A DNA stretch of 64,000 nucleotides from Pseudomonadota bacterium (GCA_021805275.1 JAJZFQ010000043.1:124001-188000); one strand, 5' to 3'. Numbered from the stretch's first letter, positions 1 to 9,080 are shown. Numbers and translations: made by a program. Notes: generated from the sequence alone by a model not told the origin.

Positions 1-734
1 ATCGTCTCGCCCAGGCGCCCGAATCCCGGCTGTACTTCATCGGCAATGAACAGTCCGCCCGCGGCACGAACCTGACGAACCGCGTCTTGAAGAAATCCGC
101 GCGGCTCCGCTGCGACACCGTCGCTCGAGAAAATCGTGTCGACCAGCAGCGCCGCAATCCGCACCCCGTCGTCCCGCATCCGCTCGATGCACCGGGTAAC
201 GTCGGCCGTGAATCCCGCCACATCGCCACGGCGCAGCGGCGGCCGCACCGCGTACACTCCCGCGCCGAGCGGATTGCCCTCCTCCGGCGACAGTCCAGCC
301 AGCACATCCGTCGCGCCGTGGTAGGCGCACTCCGTTATGATGAAGCCCGTGCCGCCAGTCACCGACCGGCTCACCTGCACTGCCAGATCGTTGGACTCGC
401 TGCCGGTACACGTAAATACGGCGCTATCCAGCTCACCGGGAAGCGTCCCGAGGAGCTCTTCGGCCAGCCGCAGCGGCTCCTCGGTGATATAGCGCGTATG
501 CGTATTGAGGATGCGCGACTGCTCGCAGATCGCACGAGCGACCTCCGGGTGACAATGACCGACGATCGGCACGTTGTTGTACGCATCCAGATAGCGCCGG
601 CCGTCCCTGTCGTACATCCACACGTCTTCGGCGCGCTCGATGAAAAGCGGTCGCTCGTAGAAGTGCCGATAGGTCGGCGCCAGCAACCGCTCCCGACGCG
701 ACATGACCGCATCGTCCTCTCTCGATTCAGTCAC
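1..734 (-). CDS. Class III PLP aminotransferase-fold enzyme, possible phospho-lyase (partial, cut by window edge)
   Basis: Translating the minus strand from the window edge gives one open frame with no stop from about 734 to 1. The N-terminus has the class III aminotransferase pattern: a Tyr-rich start region, an AYNNVPIVGHCHP segment near residue 55, a Gly-Ser-Glu-Ser-Asn PLP-phosphate loop near 105, and an ADEVQPGFGR segment near 235 with the Asp that contacts the PLP ring nitrogen. The PLP lysine lies beyond the edge. A GTG at 734 overlaps the upstream kinase stop by four bases (GTGA), which suggests translational coupling; an in-frame ATG at 704 is the alternative start. Animal relatives AGXT2L1/PHYKPL use this fold as phospho-lyases on phosphoethanolamine or phosphohydroxylysine. 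Pairing with an APH-type kinase makes a kinase/phospho-lyase route the best guess; an ordinary omega-aminotransferase remains possible. Confidence 0.86.
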   Translation of the reverse strand, partial: MTESREDDAVMSRRERLLAPTYRHFYERPLFIERAEDVWMYDRDGRRYLDAYNNVPIVGHCHPEVARAICEQSRILNTHTRYITEEPLRLAEELLGTLPGELDSAVFTCTGSESNDLAVQVSRSVTGGTGFIITECAYHGATDVLAGLSPEEGNPLGAGVYAVRPPLRRGDVAGFTADVTRCIERMRDDGVRIAALLVDTIFSSDGVAAEPRGFLQDAVRQVRAAGGLFIADEVQPGFGRLGET

Positions 735-1771
735 GGCTCAACACCTTGTCTCAGGAACTTCAGCGCGAATTCAATTTGCATGCACAACAGTTTCGGCTCC
801 TGCGCCGTCGTGTGCCGGCTGAGCGGATTATTGCGCACATACCATTCGTTCACCACCGCATTCGTAAACAGCCTCACCGCCACCAGTACCGAGAGCATAT
901 CGAGTTCCTGCTCGAGCAGTGGCATGGCCGTCTGATAGCCGCGTAAGAAATCCCTCACGCACCCGTTCGCGCATGCAACGTCGCAACAATCGGGAGGAAT
1001 CAACTCGGCGCACCCTACCGCCACATCGGCAATCAGGGCGGTATACACCATGTCGCCGAAATCGATCACGCCCGTAATGCGCGACTCGTTCCCAGGATCG
1101 ACCAGGATGTTGCGGCGATTAAGGTCATTGTGGAGGACCTGCTGCCGCAGACCAGCGACACGCGCCTCGATCTCGGGAATGGCCTGTGCGAGGAAGACCC
1201 GCGCCAGCGCCTGGCAGGGAAGCGTCGAGAGCTCCTCGAGTATTCCCGTGAGCTTGTGCACGTGGCGTACATCCCAGAGGATTGCGCGGTGCGCACCCGG
1301 ATGGCTGAAGCTGCCGAGCGCATGCGCGAGCTGTCCGGCGAGCCGACCGCACGCCTCGCGTTGAGTGTTCGAAGGGACTGCATCGCACAGCAATCGTCCC
1401 GGAAGGTAGCTCAGGACGTGGGCCGACCGCTCAGCACCCTTCGCGTCCCGCAAGCGGACACCCGCCTCCCCGTCACGCGTTCGCACTACCCGGGGACACG
1501 GAATCCGCGGGTCGACGCGCTCCAAGTGCAGCAGAGCGGCGGTCTGCAGCTCCGTGGCGGCTGGGCTCTCGCGGGCGCTCGCGACCTTCAGGACGTACTC
1601 TGTCCCCACGGGCGCTGTCAGCTTGAAGTTCTCATCCCGCTCACCGGTGAGGCGCGCCACACGCACCGCGAGACCGTAGTGCTCGCGCGCGAGCGAGACG
1701 GCCTGCTCCTCCGTCACGCCGACGGGGTCGACAATCAGTTGCATCAACAGCGCGTCGCGCAGATCCGGCAT
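731..1771 (-). CDS. APH-family phosphotransferase (hydroxylysine/aminoalcohol kinase-like)
   Basis: About 346 residues with the aminoglycoside-phosphotransferase/choline-kinase fold. A substrate or ATP-gripping segment (GERDENFKL) lies near residue 40, a VLKVA strand near 60, the catalytic loop VLHNDLNRRNILVD near 230 (Asp and Asn of the HxDxxxxN motif) and the metal-binding VIDFGDM near 255. The GERDxNF and FGDM variants are those I associate with the AGPHD1/HYKK branch (hydroxylysine kinase) rather than with antibiotic kinases. The frame is open to a TTG at 1801, but the ATG at 1771 has a GAG five bases upstream and is the better start. The stop overlaps the next gene by four bases. Substrate inferred from family resemblance only; 5-hydroxylysine, ethanolamine or another amino alcohol is likely. 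Confidence 0.85.
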   Translation of the reverse strand: MPDLRDALLMQLIVDPVGVTEEQAVSLAREHYGLAVRVARLTGERDENFKLTAPVGTEYVLKVASARESPAATELQTAALLHLERVDPRIPCPRVVRTRDGEAGVRLRDAKGAERSAHVLSYLPGRLLCDAVPSNTQREACGRLAGQLAHALGSFSHPGAHRAILWDVRHVHKLTGILEELSTLPCQALARVFLAQAIPEIEARVAGLRQQVLHNDLNRRNILVDPGNESRITGVIDFGDMVYTALIADVAVGCAELIPPDCCDVACANGCVRDFLRGYQTAMPLLEQELDMLSVLVAVRLFTNAVVNEWYVRNNPLSRHTTAQEPKLLCMQIEFALKFLRQGVEP

Positions 1772-1933
1772 GTCTCGTTGTTTCTCGCAGTCAAACCGCA
1801 ATCGTCAACGGCCGCGCCTCTCTTGGCCAGCGACCGAAGTGGCCTGCGCATGCCCTCATGCCCCTCGCCTCGAATCCCTCGCCACGCCATCGGCTGAACC
1901 AGACACCTGATGGCTCTCCTGGCGGACTGTCGA

Positions 1934-3997
1934 CTAAGAGTCCACCAGCTGCAAAACTGGCGCTCCAACGGCGGGGTCAGAAAGGCTCTCGCGCCCCGTC
2001 TCTGCATGACCTGCAAATCGCCACTGATGCTGCTCGGCGCTCACCGTCACATCGTACCAATGGTGGCTCCGCTCAAGTTCCACTCGCCAGTGTGCAGTGC
2101 CTCGCGCCGGCACATGCACCGTATGCGCGGGCCGACCGTACGCCTCGTCGCGAATCAGAGCCGTGCGCGGGCGCGCGCCGGTATTCGTGAACCGCAGCGC
2201 GAGGCCAGCGCGCAGATCAATCGCACCGAAGACATCCAGAGGGCTTTCGCCAGTGCCTCGAATCCTGCGCACGAAACCATTGGGCCCGTAGACGCTCATG
2301 GCGAGCGGTTGTCCCTTGGGCAGCGCGACGAAATCCTCGAGCCGATGACCCGCACCCAGCGTATAGCGGCGCGGCAGATCCTCGCTTGCGTCCCAGAATG
2401 CCATGCAGCACACGCCCACCCGCGAGTTGTTTTTGAAATTCAGATGAACACCCTCGCCTGTCGCGACGAGATTCAACTCCAACGCATAGGGCAGCGGGCG
2501 CGTCGGCCGCACGCCCGCCTCCTGGGCAGGCATTTCCGGCGGCTGACTGCGCGGGACCGTCGCCGCCGGCAGCCGCGACTCCTGATACGACAGGTCCCAG
2601 TAACCGCTAGTGCTCGGCAGGACGATGTCGCGAGGCTTATATGATTGAAAGTCGAAGGCCGAAGTCAGATCCCCGCAGATCGCCCGCCGCCACGCCGAGA
2701 TGTTCGGCTCCTTCACCCCGAACCGCGCTTCCAGGAAGCGAATCACCGAGGTGTGGTCAAAGACCTCCGAGCAGACGTATCCGCCCTTGCTCCACGGCGA
2801 GATGACGAGCATCGGCACGCGCGGTCCCAGCCCGTACGGAAGCTCGTCCGGCGTGTACGGCCGCGGGTAATTGGGATTGACCGTATCGTGGATCTCCCCT
2901 TCCGTGGATACAGTTGAGATGCCCGGCAGCACCGGCGTCGGCGGTTGCGGCGGAATCACGTGATCGAACAGGCCGTCGTTCTCATCGTAATTGAGAAACA
3001 GCGCCGTCTTGTTCCACGTATCCCGATCGGCCGTCAGCGCCTCAAGCACCCGCGCGATGTAGATTGCCCCATAGGCCGGCGGATAGGAGGGGTGCTCGGA
3101 GAACGCCGCCGGCGTGACGATCCAGGACACCTGCGGCAGTCGGCCCGCAAGAACATCGTTGCGCAGTTGATCCACGCCGGCCGGCCGCATGGCGCGCTGG
3201 TGCAGCTCGCTGCTCGTTGCGGCGTTGGCGAACGCCTCGAAGTACGCGAGCGCGTTATCGTCATAATTTCCGGTCATCGGACTGTCTTCGTTCCATCCCA
3301 GTCCTTCCTGATACACGCACCACGTGATACCCGCGCGCTGTAGCCGCTCGGCGTAGGTCGTCCAGGCGAACGGCTTCATGCCCGGTGTATAGAGCCAGCA
3401 CTCGTCATCGATATAGGGTCCGCCCCCGCGACCCTGCGGATCTATCGATCCGCTCCACAGCATCACCCGATTGGGATTCGTCGGACCGGCGATTGAGCAG
3501 AAGTACTGATCGCAGATCGTAAACGCGTCGGCCAATGCGGAATGAAACGGCAGATCCGAGCGCAGATGGTAGCCCATTGTCATGTCGGTCTTGTTGAGCG
3601 GCCAGCCGTCCATCCGCCCGCCCGCGATCGCACCGTGCTGCGAGTCCCAACCGTGATCCAGGTCCTGCATGAAGGCGGCCGAAGTCCGTCGGGTATCCAG
3701 GTGAAACGGCAGGATCGTCTCCGCGGGGTTTCCCATACGCGGCTGAAACCAGACGGGCCGTCCTCCCGGCAGCGGCAGCGGAAAGCGGTCACTGTAGCCA
3801 CGCACCCCGGAAAGATGACCGAAGTAGTGGTCGAAGGACCGGTTCTCCTGCATGAAGATCACGACGTGCTCGACGTCCTCTACGGTGCCGGAACGGCGTA
3901 CGGGCGGCAGCGCCGCGGCGCGGGCGATGCTGTTGCGCAGTAGCGCCGCCGACGCCGCATTCAAGCCGTACTTCAGGAAATCTCGTCTATCGATCAC
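1934..3997 (-). CDS. Tat-exported phospholipase C (phosphoesterase family)
   Basis: About 687 residues. The N-terminus reads IDRRDFLKYGLNAASAALL, a twin-arginine signal, so folded export is expected. Residues about 45-430 form the phosphoesterase domain: HVVIFMQENRSFDHYFG with the Asn/Glu metal-site motif, HDLDHGWDSQH-like central motifs, and a C-terminal FDHTSVIRFLE segment. The last about 200 residues look like two copies of the bacterial phospholipase C C-terminal domain (DUF756), as in phosphocholine-preferring PlcN/PlcH. The frame is open to 4063, but GTG at 3997 follows AGGAGG (4007-4002) by four bases and forms GTGA with the upstream stop, so I take 3997. Expected role: release of phosphorylated head groups or phosphate from phospholipids in the periplasm or outside the cell. 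Head-group specificity cannot be read from sequence. Confidence 0.93.
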   Translation of the reverse strand: MIDRRDFLKYGLNAASAALLRNSIARAAALPPVRRSGTVEDVEHVVIFMQENRSFDHYFGHLSGVRGYSDRFPLPLPGGRPVWFQPRMGNPAETILPFHLDTRRTSAAFMQDLDHGWDSQHGAIAGGRMDGWPLNKTDMTMGYHLRSDLPFHSALADAFTICDQYFCSIAGPTNPNRVMLWSGSIDPQGRGGGPYIDDECWLYTPGMKPFAWTTYAERLQRAGITWCVYQEGLGWNEDSPMTGNYDDNALAYFEAFANAATSSELHQRAMRPAGVDQLRNDVLAGRLPQVSWIVTPAAFSEHPSYPPAYGAIYIARVLEALTADRDTWNKTALFLNYDENDGLFDHVIPPQPPTPVLPGISTVSTEGEIHDTVNPNYPRPYTPDELPYGLGPRVPMLVISPWSKGGYVCSEVFDHTSVIRFLEARFGVKEPNISAWRRAICGDLTSAFDFQSYKPRDIVLPSTSGYWDLSYQESRLPAATVPRSQPPEMPAQEAGVRPTRPLPYALELNLVATGEGVHLNFKNNSRVGVCCMAFWDASEDLPRRYTLGAGHRLEDFVALPKGQPLAMSVYGPNGFVRRIRGTGESPLDVFGAIDLRAGLALRFTNTGARPRTALIRDEAYGRPAHTVHVPARGTAHWRVELERSHHWYDVTVSAEQHQWRFAGHAETGRESLSDPAVGAPVLQLVDS

Positions 3998-4770
3998 CGT
4001 GCCTCCTCGATCTGACCGATGCGCACCGCTGCCGCTCCGATGCCCAATGCGAGGGCCCGGCACAGATGCTTCAGCGCTCTCGATCGGTCACGGTCGACGC
4101 CATGGCCGTCCGCGTACGCATTACCGAGTGCGAATTCCGCCGGCCCGTTCGGTTGGCGAATCAGCCGGCGCAGTATGCGTACAGTCTGCCTCTGGTAGTA
4201 CTGCGCCATGGCGGGATTGCGCGGCATGAAGGCGCCAGCGGCGTATTTTGCGCCCAGTGCGGCGGCACTCCCGGCAAGCTCCTCCGGCGCAACACCCACT
4301 CGGAACCAATAGGCCGCGCGTGCGGCGCTTCGCGCCGTGCCGGTACCATGGAGATAGGCGTTCGCCAGCTGCCGCGCGGCGGGCATGTTGCCGCGCTCGG
4401 CCGCCCAGCGGTACCAGTGGACCGCGCTGTCAGGACTGCGAGCGACCCCGAGACCCACGCTGTACAGCTGTGCCAGCGCATACCCCGCCCACGGACTGCG
4501 ATAAGACCTCACAGCGGAGCGCAGTTCCCGAGCGGCCTCGGGATAGTGCTTCGCGGCCAGCAACCCTAGGATCCGTCGCTTGGCCGCTTCGACCCGCGGC
4601 CGCCGGGCGAGATAGCGCTGCGCCTCGACGGCGCAGCGCCCCTCGTCGCCCGGGAACGATGCTGCCGCTGCCCACCCCGAGTGCGCCAGGAGCAACACCG
4701 GCAGTAACATTGCGGCGGCCCGCGCACCTCCGGCCGCTGGCATACCCCGCACCCTACCCGCTCTACTCAT
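3994..4770 (-). CDS. Secreted Sel1-repeat (TPR-like) protein
   Basis: About 258 residues. A signal peptide (hydrophobic AAMLLPVLLLAHS, cleavage near AAAA-SFPG) is followed by Sel1-like repeats: LAQLYSVGLGVARSPDSAVHWYRWAAERGN near residue 100, a second AYWF-type repeat near 145 and a third around ALGNAYADGHGVDRDRSRALKHLCRA near 215. Such helical repeats are protein-interaction scaffolds, so a periplasmic adaptor role is likely. The chosen ATG at 4770 overlaps the end of the TonB receptor gene (stop 4763-4765); a TTG at 4779 is an alternative. Its own stop overlaps the phospholipase start. Sandwiching between receptor and phospholipase suggests it works with one of them, but no partner is shown directly. 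Confidence 0.85.
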   Translation of the reverse strand: MSRAGRVRGMPAAGGARAAAMLLPVLLLAHSGWAAAASFPGDEGRCAVEAQRYLARRPRVEAAKRRILGLLAAKHYPEAARELRSAVRSYRSPWAGYALAQLYSVGLGVARSPDSAVHWYRWAAERGNMPAARQLANAYLHGTGTARSAARAAYWFRVGVAPEELAGSAAALGAKYAAGAFMPRNPAMAQYYQRQTVRILRRLIRQPNGPAEFALGNAYADGHGVDRDRSRALKHLCRALALGIGAAAVRIGQIEEAR

Positions 4771-7414
4771 GCCTCTCAAAGTCGTAGTGGAAGTTCAGCG
4801 ATATGACCCGCGGACGCATCGGAGTCTCCGTCAGGATGAACATGGACGAGCTCGTCGAAAGACTCTTGTTCACGTCAGTGAGGTTCGACCCGTCCAGCGT
4901 GACCGTCCAGTCGCCCTTGGACACGCCGATCGAGGCGTCGTAAGTGGTCCACCCCGGCTGATTATATGTCGCCAGATATCCCGCCGCAGAATGCGTATGT
5001 CCTTGATGCTGGAATCCCGCCTGAACGAAGGGGATGTAATCGCCGATCATCCACTCGTAGCGCAGCCGCAGATTGGCCTCGAACGGCGGCGAATACGCAA
5101 GCGAGCTGCCTTTCGCGCCATAGACGTTCTGCACCGGCAGTGCGACCCCCTGCACGTATCGGGTCGTGACCGGCTTGCCGAAATTAGGACTCGCCGGGTT
5201 GTTGTCGATCAGTGCCGGAGAATTGATCAGTTCACTGCTGTTCCAGGCTGCCGATCCCTGCATCGAAAGCCCGGCGAACAGATGCGCCGCAACTTGTAAC
5301 TCCACGCCCCGCACGCGGTACACCGGACCATTCGTGCCGAAACTGACGTTGCCGAAGCCGCACGACGGACAGAAGAAACTGGTCTGCACATTGTCCCAGG
5401 TATCCTGGTACAGCGCCCCGTTGATCATGACGTGGTGGCTGAGCAGCTCGCTCTTCCACCCGACTTCGTTGTTGGTGATCAGATCTGACCCATAGGCTTT
5501 CGGCGTGATGTACTGCGCAACGCCACTGGCATCCGGGAGCAGTGAGACCGCACCTCGATTGAAGCCGCCCGGACGGTAGCCCTGCGAGTAGGTGTAGTAC
5601 ACCATCACGTTCCGCGTGACATGCCAGCTGACATCCGCGCGACCCAGATGCCCCGTCAACACCTGGCTGTTCGGGACCTGCTTGTCGAGATTCACGCCAT
5701 TGGAGCCCAGGCAGCGCCCAAAGTATGTGGTGACGCTGAACTGCTTGCAGCCGAAGCTGCCGACGTCGCCGCCGAGCAGCTGGTCGAACATGTCGAAATA
5801 GCGCATGCCGCCAGTGATCGTGAGCACCTTCGGAACGATGTCGTAGCTCACCGATACGTAGGCCGCCTCCTGGCGGAACGTCCGCTGCTGGTCGTCCGTG
5901 AATGCGGTCACGGAGTTGCGCAATCCGGGCTGATTGGCCGTCTCGCCGGGCGGCGGTCCTATCGGCAGGAAGCAATTTGAGGTCGGCCCGTTCGGCGCGC
6001 ACTGCGGGACGGTGCGATACAGCCAATTGGTGACGTCATTGACCTGGTCGTTCTCATAGAAGATTCCGGCAATGCCGCGCAACCGCCAGGTCTGCGGCGT
6101 GCTGACGCGCAGCTCCTGGCTGAGGTGTCCGTTGTGCAGCGACTCCTGCCAGGCCTGCGCCGGGGAGTAGCAGGTGGCGTTCGGATTGCCGCTCGTCGAG
6201 GAGTATGTAACGCCAGTGCACTGGTAATAGTAGCCATAGCGTCCACGGGCGTAGTTCGTATAGTCGCCCTGGGACTGCGTGTCGCGCGACAGATATGATC
6301 CGGCATACACGACGCTGAGCGCGCTGATCTGGCCGTGAATCGTGAGTGCAGTGTTCTCGAACTTGTCCTTGTTGTACGACGGCTCGAACAGATTGACCGA
6401 CAGCGGCGGCAGCGCCACGCCACCGCTCGGCTCACCGGCTGCGCTCAGGACCGTTCCCTGGGAGCCGTTCGGCATTTCGTAAAAGACGCCCTGCGCGTCC
6501 ATGCTCTGATACGTCTGCTCGACCAGGACGTTCCAGTCGTCATTGATCTTCCACAGCAGCGACGCCCTGCCGCCCTTGTAGCTCAGGGGATTGATATGAT
6601 TCGCTACAATTTGATAGTTGTTGACAGAGCTGCTGTTCGTCGGGACGACACCCCCGTTCTCCAGCGCCAGGCCGAGATCCGTACCGCTGCGCGAGAAGGT
6701 CGCCGGCAGATTATTGATGTAACCGCCGCGATTGTCCGTGAAGACGACCAAACGTACCGCCAGCTTGTGGGTGATCAGGGGAAGGTTCAACACCGCGTTC
6801 ACATCGGTATTCGGGTCACCGTGCGCGGTGATGCCGTAGCCGGCGTTCGCCGTCACCTGGAACGTATCGAGTTTCGGCTTATTGGTGATGAAGCGGATAG
6901 TGCCGGCTTCCGAGCCGGCCCCGAACAGAGTTCCCTGCGGACCTTCGAGCACCTCGATACGCTGCAGATCGACTGCGTAGACGTCGAGGGAGCGGTCGGG
7001 CATCGTGGTCGATTCATTGTCGAGATACAGAGCAACGTTCGGAAAAAAAGAGCCGGCGGTGTCACCGAAACTCGGCGCCCCGAGCGACAGGCCACGCATA
7101 AATACGTCGAAATACCCCGGCCCGAGCCCGCCGATCGTAACGTTTGGGATATACTTGACGTAGTCTGACAGCGTTTGCACATTCAGCTTCGTGAGCATGC
7201 GGCCGGTCAGCGCCTGCATCGTGATCGGCACATCCTGAGCATTCGCGGCATACCGCGTCGCCGTGACAATGACGGGCTTCAGCCTCGAGTTCACGGCAAT
7301 GAGCGAAGCTGCGCCGGAGGCGAGCGCCGCATGCACAGTCGATGCGCCGAGAATCGTGGCTACGGCGGCGGATATTGTGTTCTGGCGCCGGCGACTGATT
7401 GAATTGCGTATCAC
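4763..7414 (-). CDS. TonB-dependent outer-membrane receptor
   Basis: 883 residues starting at GTG 7414, with GGGGAG seven bases upstream. Residues 1-33 are a signal peptide. The plug domain follows (PVIVTATRYA near 48, LSDYVKYIPNV near 83, VEVLEGPQGTLFGAGSEAGTIRFITNKP near 155-180), then a 22-strand-type barrel with aromatic girdles and extracellular loops carrying Cys pairs, and a C-terminal segment ending in LNFHYDFERHE. The plug wording is that of the broad receptor class common in Sphingomonas/Xanthomonas-like bacteria that import complex organic ligands; no siderophore signature is evident. It heads an operon with a Sel1 protein and a phospholipase C, so its ligand may be a phospholipid-derived or other amphiphilic compound (inference). 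Confidence 0.95.
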   Translation of the reverse strand: MIRNSISRRRQNTISAAVATILGASTVHAALASGAASLIAVNSRLKPVIVTATRYAANAQDVPITMQALTGRMLTKLNVQTLSDYVKYIPNVTIGGLGPGYFDVFMRGLSLGAPSFGDTAGSFFPNVALYLDNESTTMPDRSLDVYAVDLQRIEVLEGPQGTLFGAGSEAGTIRFITNKPKLDTFQVTANAGYGITAHGDPNTDVNAVLNLPLITHKLAVRLVVFTDNRGGYINNLPATFSRSGTDLGLALENGGVVPTNSSSVNNYQIVANHINPLSYKGGRASLLWKINDDWNVLVEQTYQSMDAQGVFYEMPNGSQGTVLSAAGEPSGGVALPPLSVNLFEPSYNKDKFENTALTIHGQISALSVVYAGSYLSRDTQSQGDYTNYARGRYGYYYQCTGVTYSSTSGNPNATCYSPAQAWQESLHNGHLSQELRVSTPQTWRLRGIAGIFYENDQVNDVTNWLYRTVPQCAPNGPTSNCFLPIGPPPGETANQPGLRNSVTAFTDDQQRTFRQEAAYVSVSYDIVPKVLTITGGMRYFDMFDQLLGGDVGSFGCKQFSVTTYFGRCLGSNGVNLDKQVPNSQVLTGHLGRADVSWHVTRNVMVYYTYSQGYRPGGFNRGAVSLLPDASGVAQYITPKAYGSDLITNNEVGWKSELLSHHVMINGALYQDTWDNVQTSFFCPSCGFGNVSFGTNGPVYRVRGVELQVAAHLFAGLSMQGSAAWNSSELINSPALIDNNPASPNFGKPVTTRYVQGVALPVQNVYGAKGSSLAYSPPFEANLRLRYEWMIGDYIPFVQAGFQHQGHTHSAAGYLATYNQPGWTTYDASIGVSKGDWTVTLDGSNLTDVNKSLSTSSSMFILTETPMRPRVISLNFHYDFERHE

Positions 7415-7577
7415 AGGAGGACTCCCCGAGTTGTTCTGGCAGACACGGTGCGCGCAACCGCAGAAAGCTCTCCTGCAGCGCCATCCTGCCCTGGCATCGT
7501 GACCCGGCAGCTGCGCACCTCGTGCAGGTGCCGAATGTCGTAAAGACGAGAGGCAATCCGCGCATCAACGCCGGAGT

Positions 7578-7600
7578 ATTATAGTGTAGGAAATCTTTCC
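7578..7600 (-). promoter_or_regulatory. Candidate -10 box and imperfect palindrome ahead of the TonB-receptor operon
   Basis: On the minus strand a perfect TATAAT lies at 7583-7578, about 165 bases before the receptor start. Immediately upstream, GGAAAGATTTCC (7600-7589) is an imperfect inverted repeat with five-base arms. I see no good -35 at normal spacing, so the promoter may need an activator or the repeat may be an operator. The leader between this box and 7414 holds no obvious gene. Confidence 0.35.
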
Positions 7601-7682
7601 AGATTGTTGCAGCCCGGACTCTTGAATCAACGCGCCACGAGCGACGTCCGCCCGTTCGCCGTTGCGGCCGCGACGCCATCCG

Positions 7683-9080
7683 TCAGTCGGCGCGCGCCTG
7701 CGCAAGGTTCTTGCGCACGAACTGGATGTGCTCGCGCAGCTGGTAGATCTGCTCGGCATGTGAGCCGGGCATCTTGCGCAGAATCACTGCCCGCTCTATA
7801 CCGTGCAGCCGCTCGAGCAGCGCTGCGCGTCGTTGCTCCGTCAGCGGCCCCAGCGATTCGCGCTCAAGCGCCATCAGCTCCCCGTAGCGCAAGTGAATGC
7901 GGCGATTTACTCGCCAGCTGTACAGCAGTGGGAGAAAGCGCAGTCCCGGAATCAGAATGACGATTATCGGCACCAATACCACGATCATGCGGTTGACCAG
8001 GCTTGCCAGCCAAAACGGCAAATAGCGGTAGGTAAAACTCTTGTCACCGGTTTTGTAGAAGCGCGCCGCTTCCGAATCCAGCGGATAGGTGTAAGTCGTC
8101 GTATTGGGAAATTCGTGCGCCGCGTGCAGCACGGTCGCGCCACCGTAGATACGTTGCGCCGCCTGAATCAGCAGGTCGCACAGTGCTGGATTCAAGCTGG
8201 CGCGGCCCAGCAGTTCCACCGCCGGGCCGAGCATGACGATCGGTCGGCCGGGAAGATTGGCACCGAGATCAAAGGCGCCGGCCGGAACGGTCATCGCATG
8301 CAGATACGGGAAGCGCCGCGTATAGGCCGGGGCCTGCGTAAAGTCGAACAGCCGGATCCCCGGAGCGTGCACCATCGAGATCATCACCGCCGGCGGGGTC
8401 GAGTCGCCGCTGAGAAATATCGCGCTGACGCGGTCACTGAGCAGCGCATCGCGTGCGGCGGCTCCTTCCAGATCGAGCAGCCGCGTCGGGCCGCCCGGCA
8501 CAATCTCGTTGCCCTTCAGCAGCGCGAGTGCAAGGGTGCGCGTACCGCTACCGGGCTTGCCGATGGCAATGCGCTTGCCGCGCAGTTGCGACAGCCGCTG
8601 CAGGCGGGCGCCCCGATAGAAGATGGTGAGCGGCTGGTAGAACATACTGCCGAGGGACACGACGTGCGCGTCATCGTCCGAGTCACGGGAGGGGGCCACA
8701 CCCGACGGCGCGGTAATTCCCGCTTGCACGAGCGCGATGTCCACGCGGGCGTGCAACCGGCTCAACCGCTCGAGATTCTGCGCCGAGCCCTGCGAGGGCA
8801 GAATCTTCAGGGTGATGCCATTGCGCGCCAGGAGTGCGCGGAATCGCTCGGCGGCCAGCTCAAAGGAGCTGCCCGGCGGGCCGCCGCTCATCGTCAGCGT
8901 CCGCGGGGGCGCCGGCTGCACGAAATGCAGTGTGAGCCAGATGGCCGCCGCGCTCAGCAGCAAGATCGGGATCAGCGAATGCAGAAGATCGGCCCACGAG
9001 ACCGTGGTGACCTTCAGCGGAGGAGGCTGGGGGGCGCTCGCGCTGCGAGTAGCCGCCTGCGGTTGCGGATTCGGTTCCAT
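7683..9080 (-). CDS. Membrane-anchored TAXI-family TRAP-type solute-binding protein
   Basis: About 465 residues. A transmembrane segment sits near residues 38-57 (ending WLTLHFV); it is an uncleaved anchor rather than a signal peptide. The TAXI domain follows: MSGGPPGSSFELAAERF near 70, GSAQNLERL near 100, DIALVQAGI near 120, GKRIAIGKPGSGTRTLA near 175 and a FDLGANLPGRPIVMLGPAVELLGR block near 275. A second membrane segment near 370-395 (MIVVLVPIIVILIPGLRFLPLL) and a charged cytoplasmic tail end the protein. Classical TAXI receptors are soluble and partnered by a DctQM-like permease; no permease gene is nearby. ATG 9080 is taken as start; ATG 9098 and upstream codons in the same frame are possible, and none has a clear ribosome site. 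Confidence 0.88.
   Translation of the reverse strand: MEPNPQPQAATRSASAPQPPPLKVTTVSWADLLHSLIPILLLSAAAIWLTLHFVQPAPPRTLTMSGGPPGSSFELAAERFRALLARNGITLKILPSQGSAQNLERLSRLHARVDIALVQAGITAPSGVAPSRDSDDDAHVVSLGSMFYQPLTIFYRGARLQRLSQLRGKRIAIGKPGSGTRTLALALLKGNEIVPGGPTRLLDLEGAAARDALLSDRVSAIFLSGDSTPPAVMISMVHAPGIRLFDFTQAPAYTRRFPYLHAMTVPAGAFDLGANLPGRPIVMLGPAVELLGRASLNPALCDLLIQAAQRIYGGATVLHAAHEFPNTTTYTYPLDSEAARFYKTGDKSFTYRYLPFWLASLVNRMIVVLVPIIVILIPGLRFLPLLYSWRVNRRIHLRYGELMALERESLGPLTEQRRAALLERLHGIERAVILRKMPGSHAEQIYQLREHIQFVRKNLAQARAD

Noticed and set aside
2645..2917. Plus-strand frames inside the phospholipase gene
   Set aside because: Antisense shadows of a well-supported phospholipase C gene.
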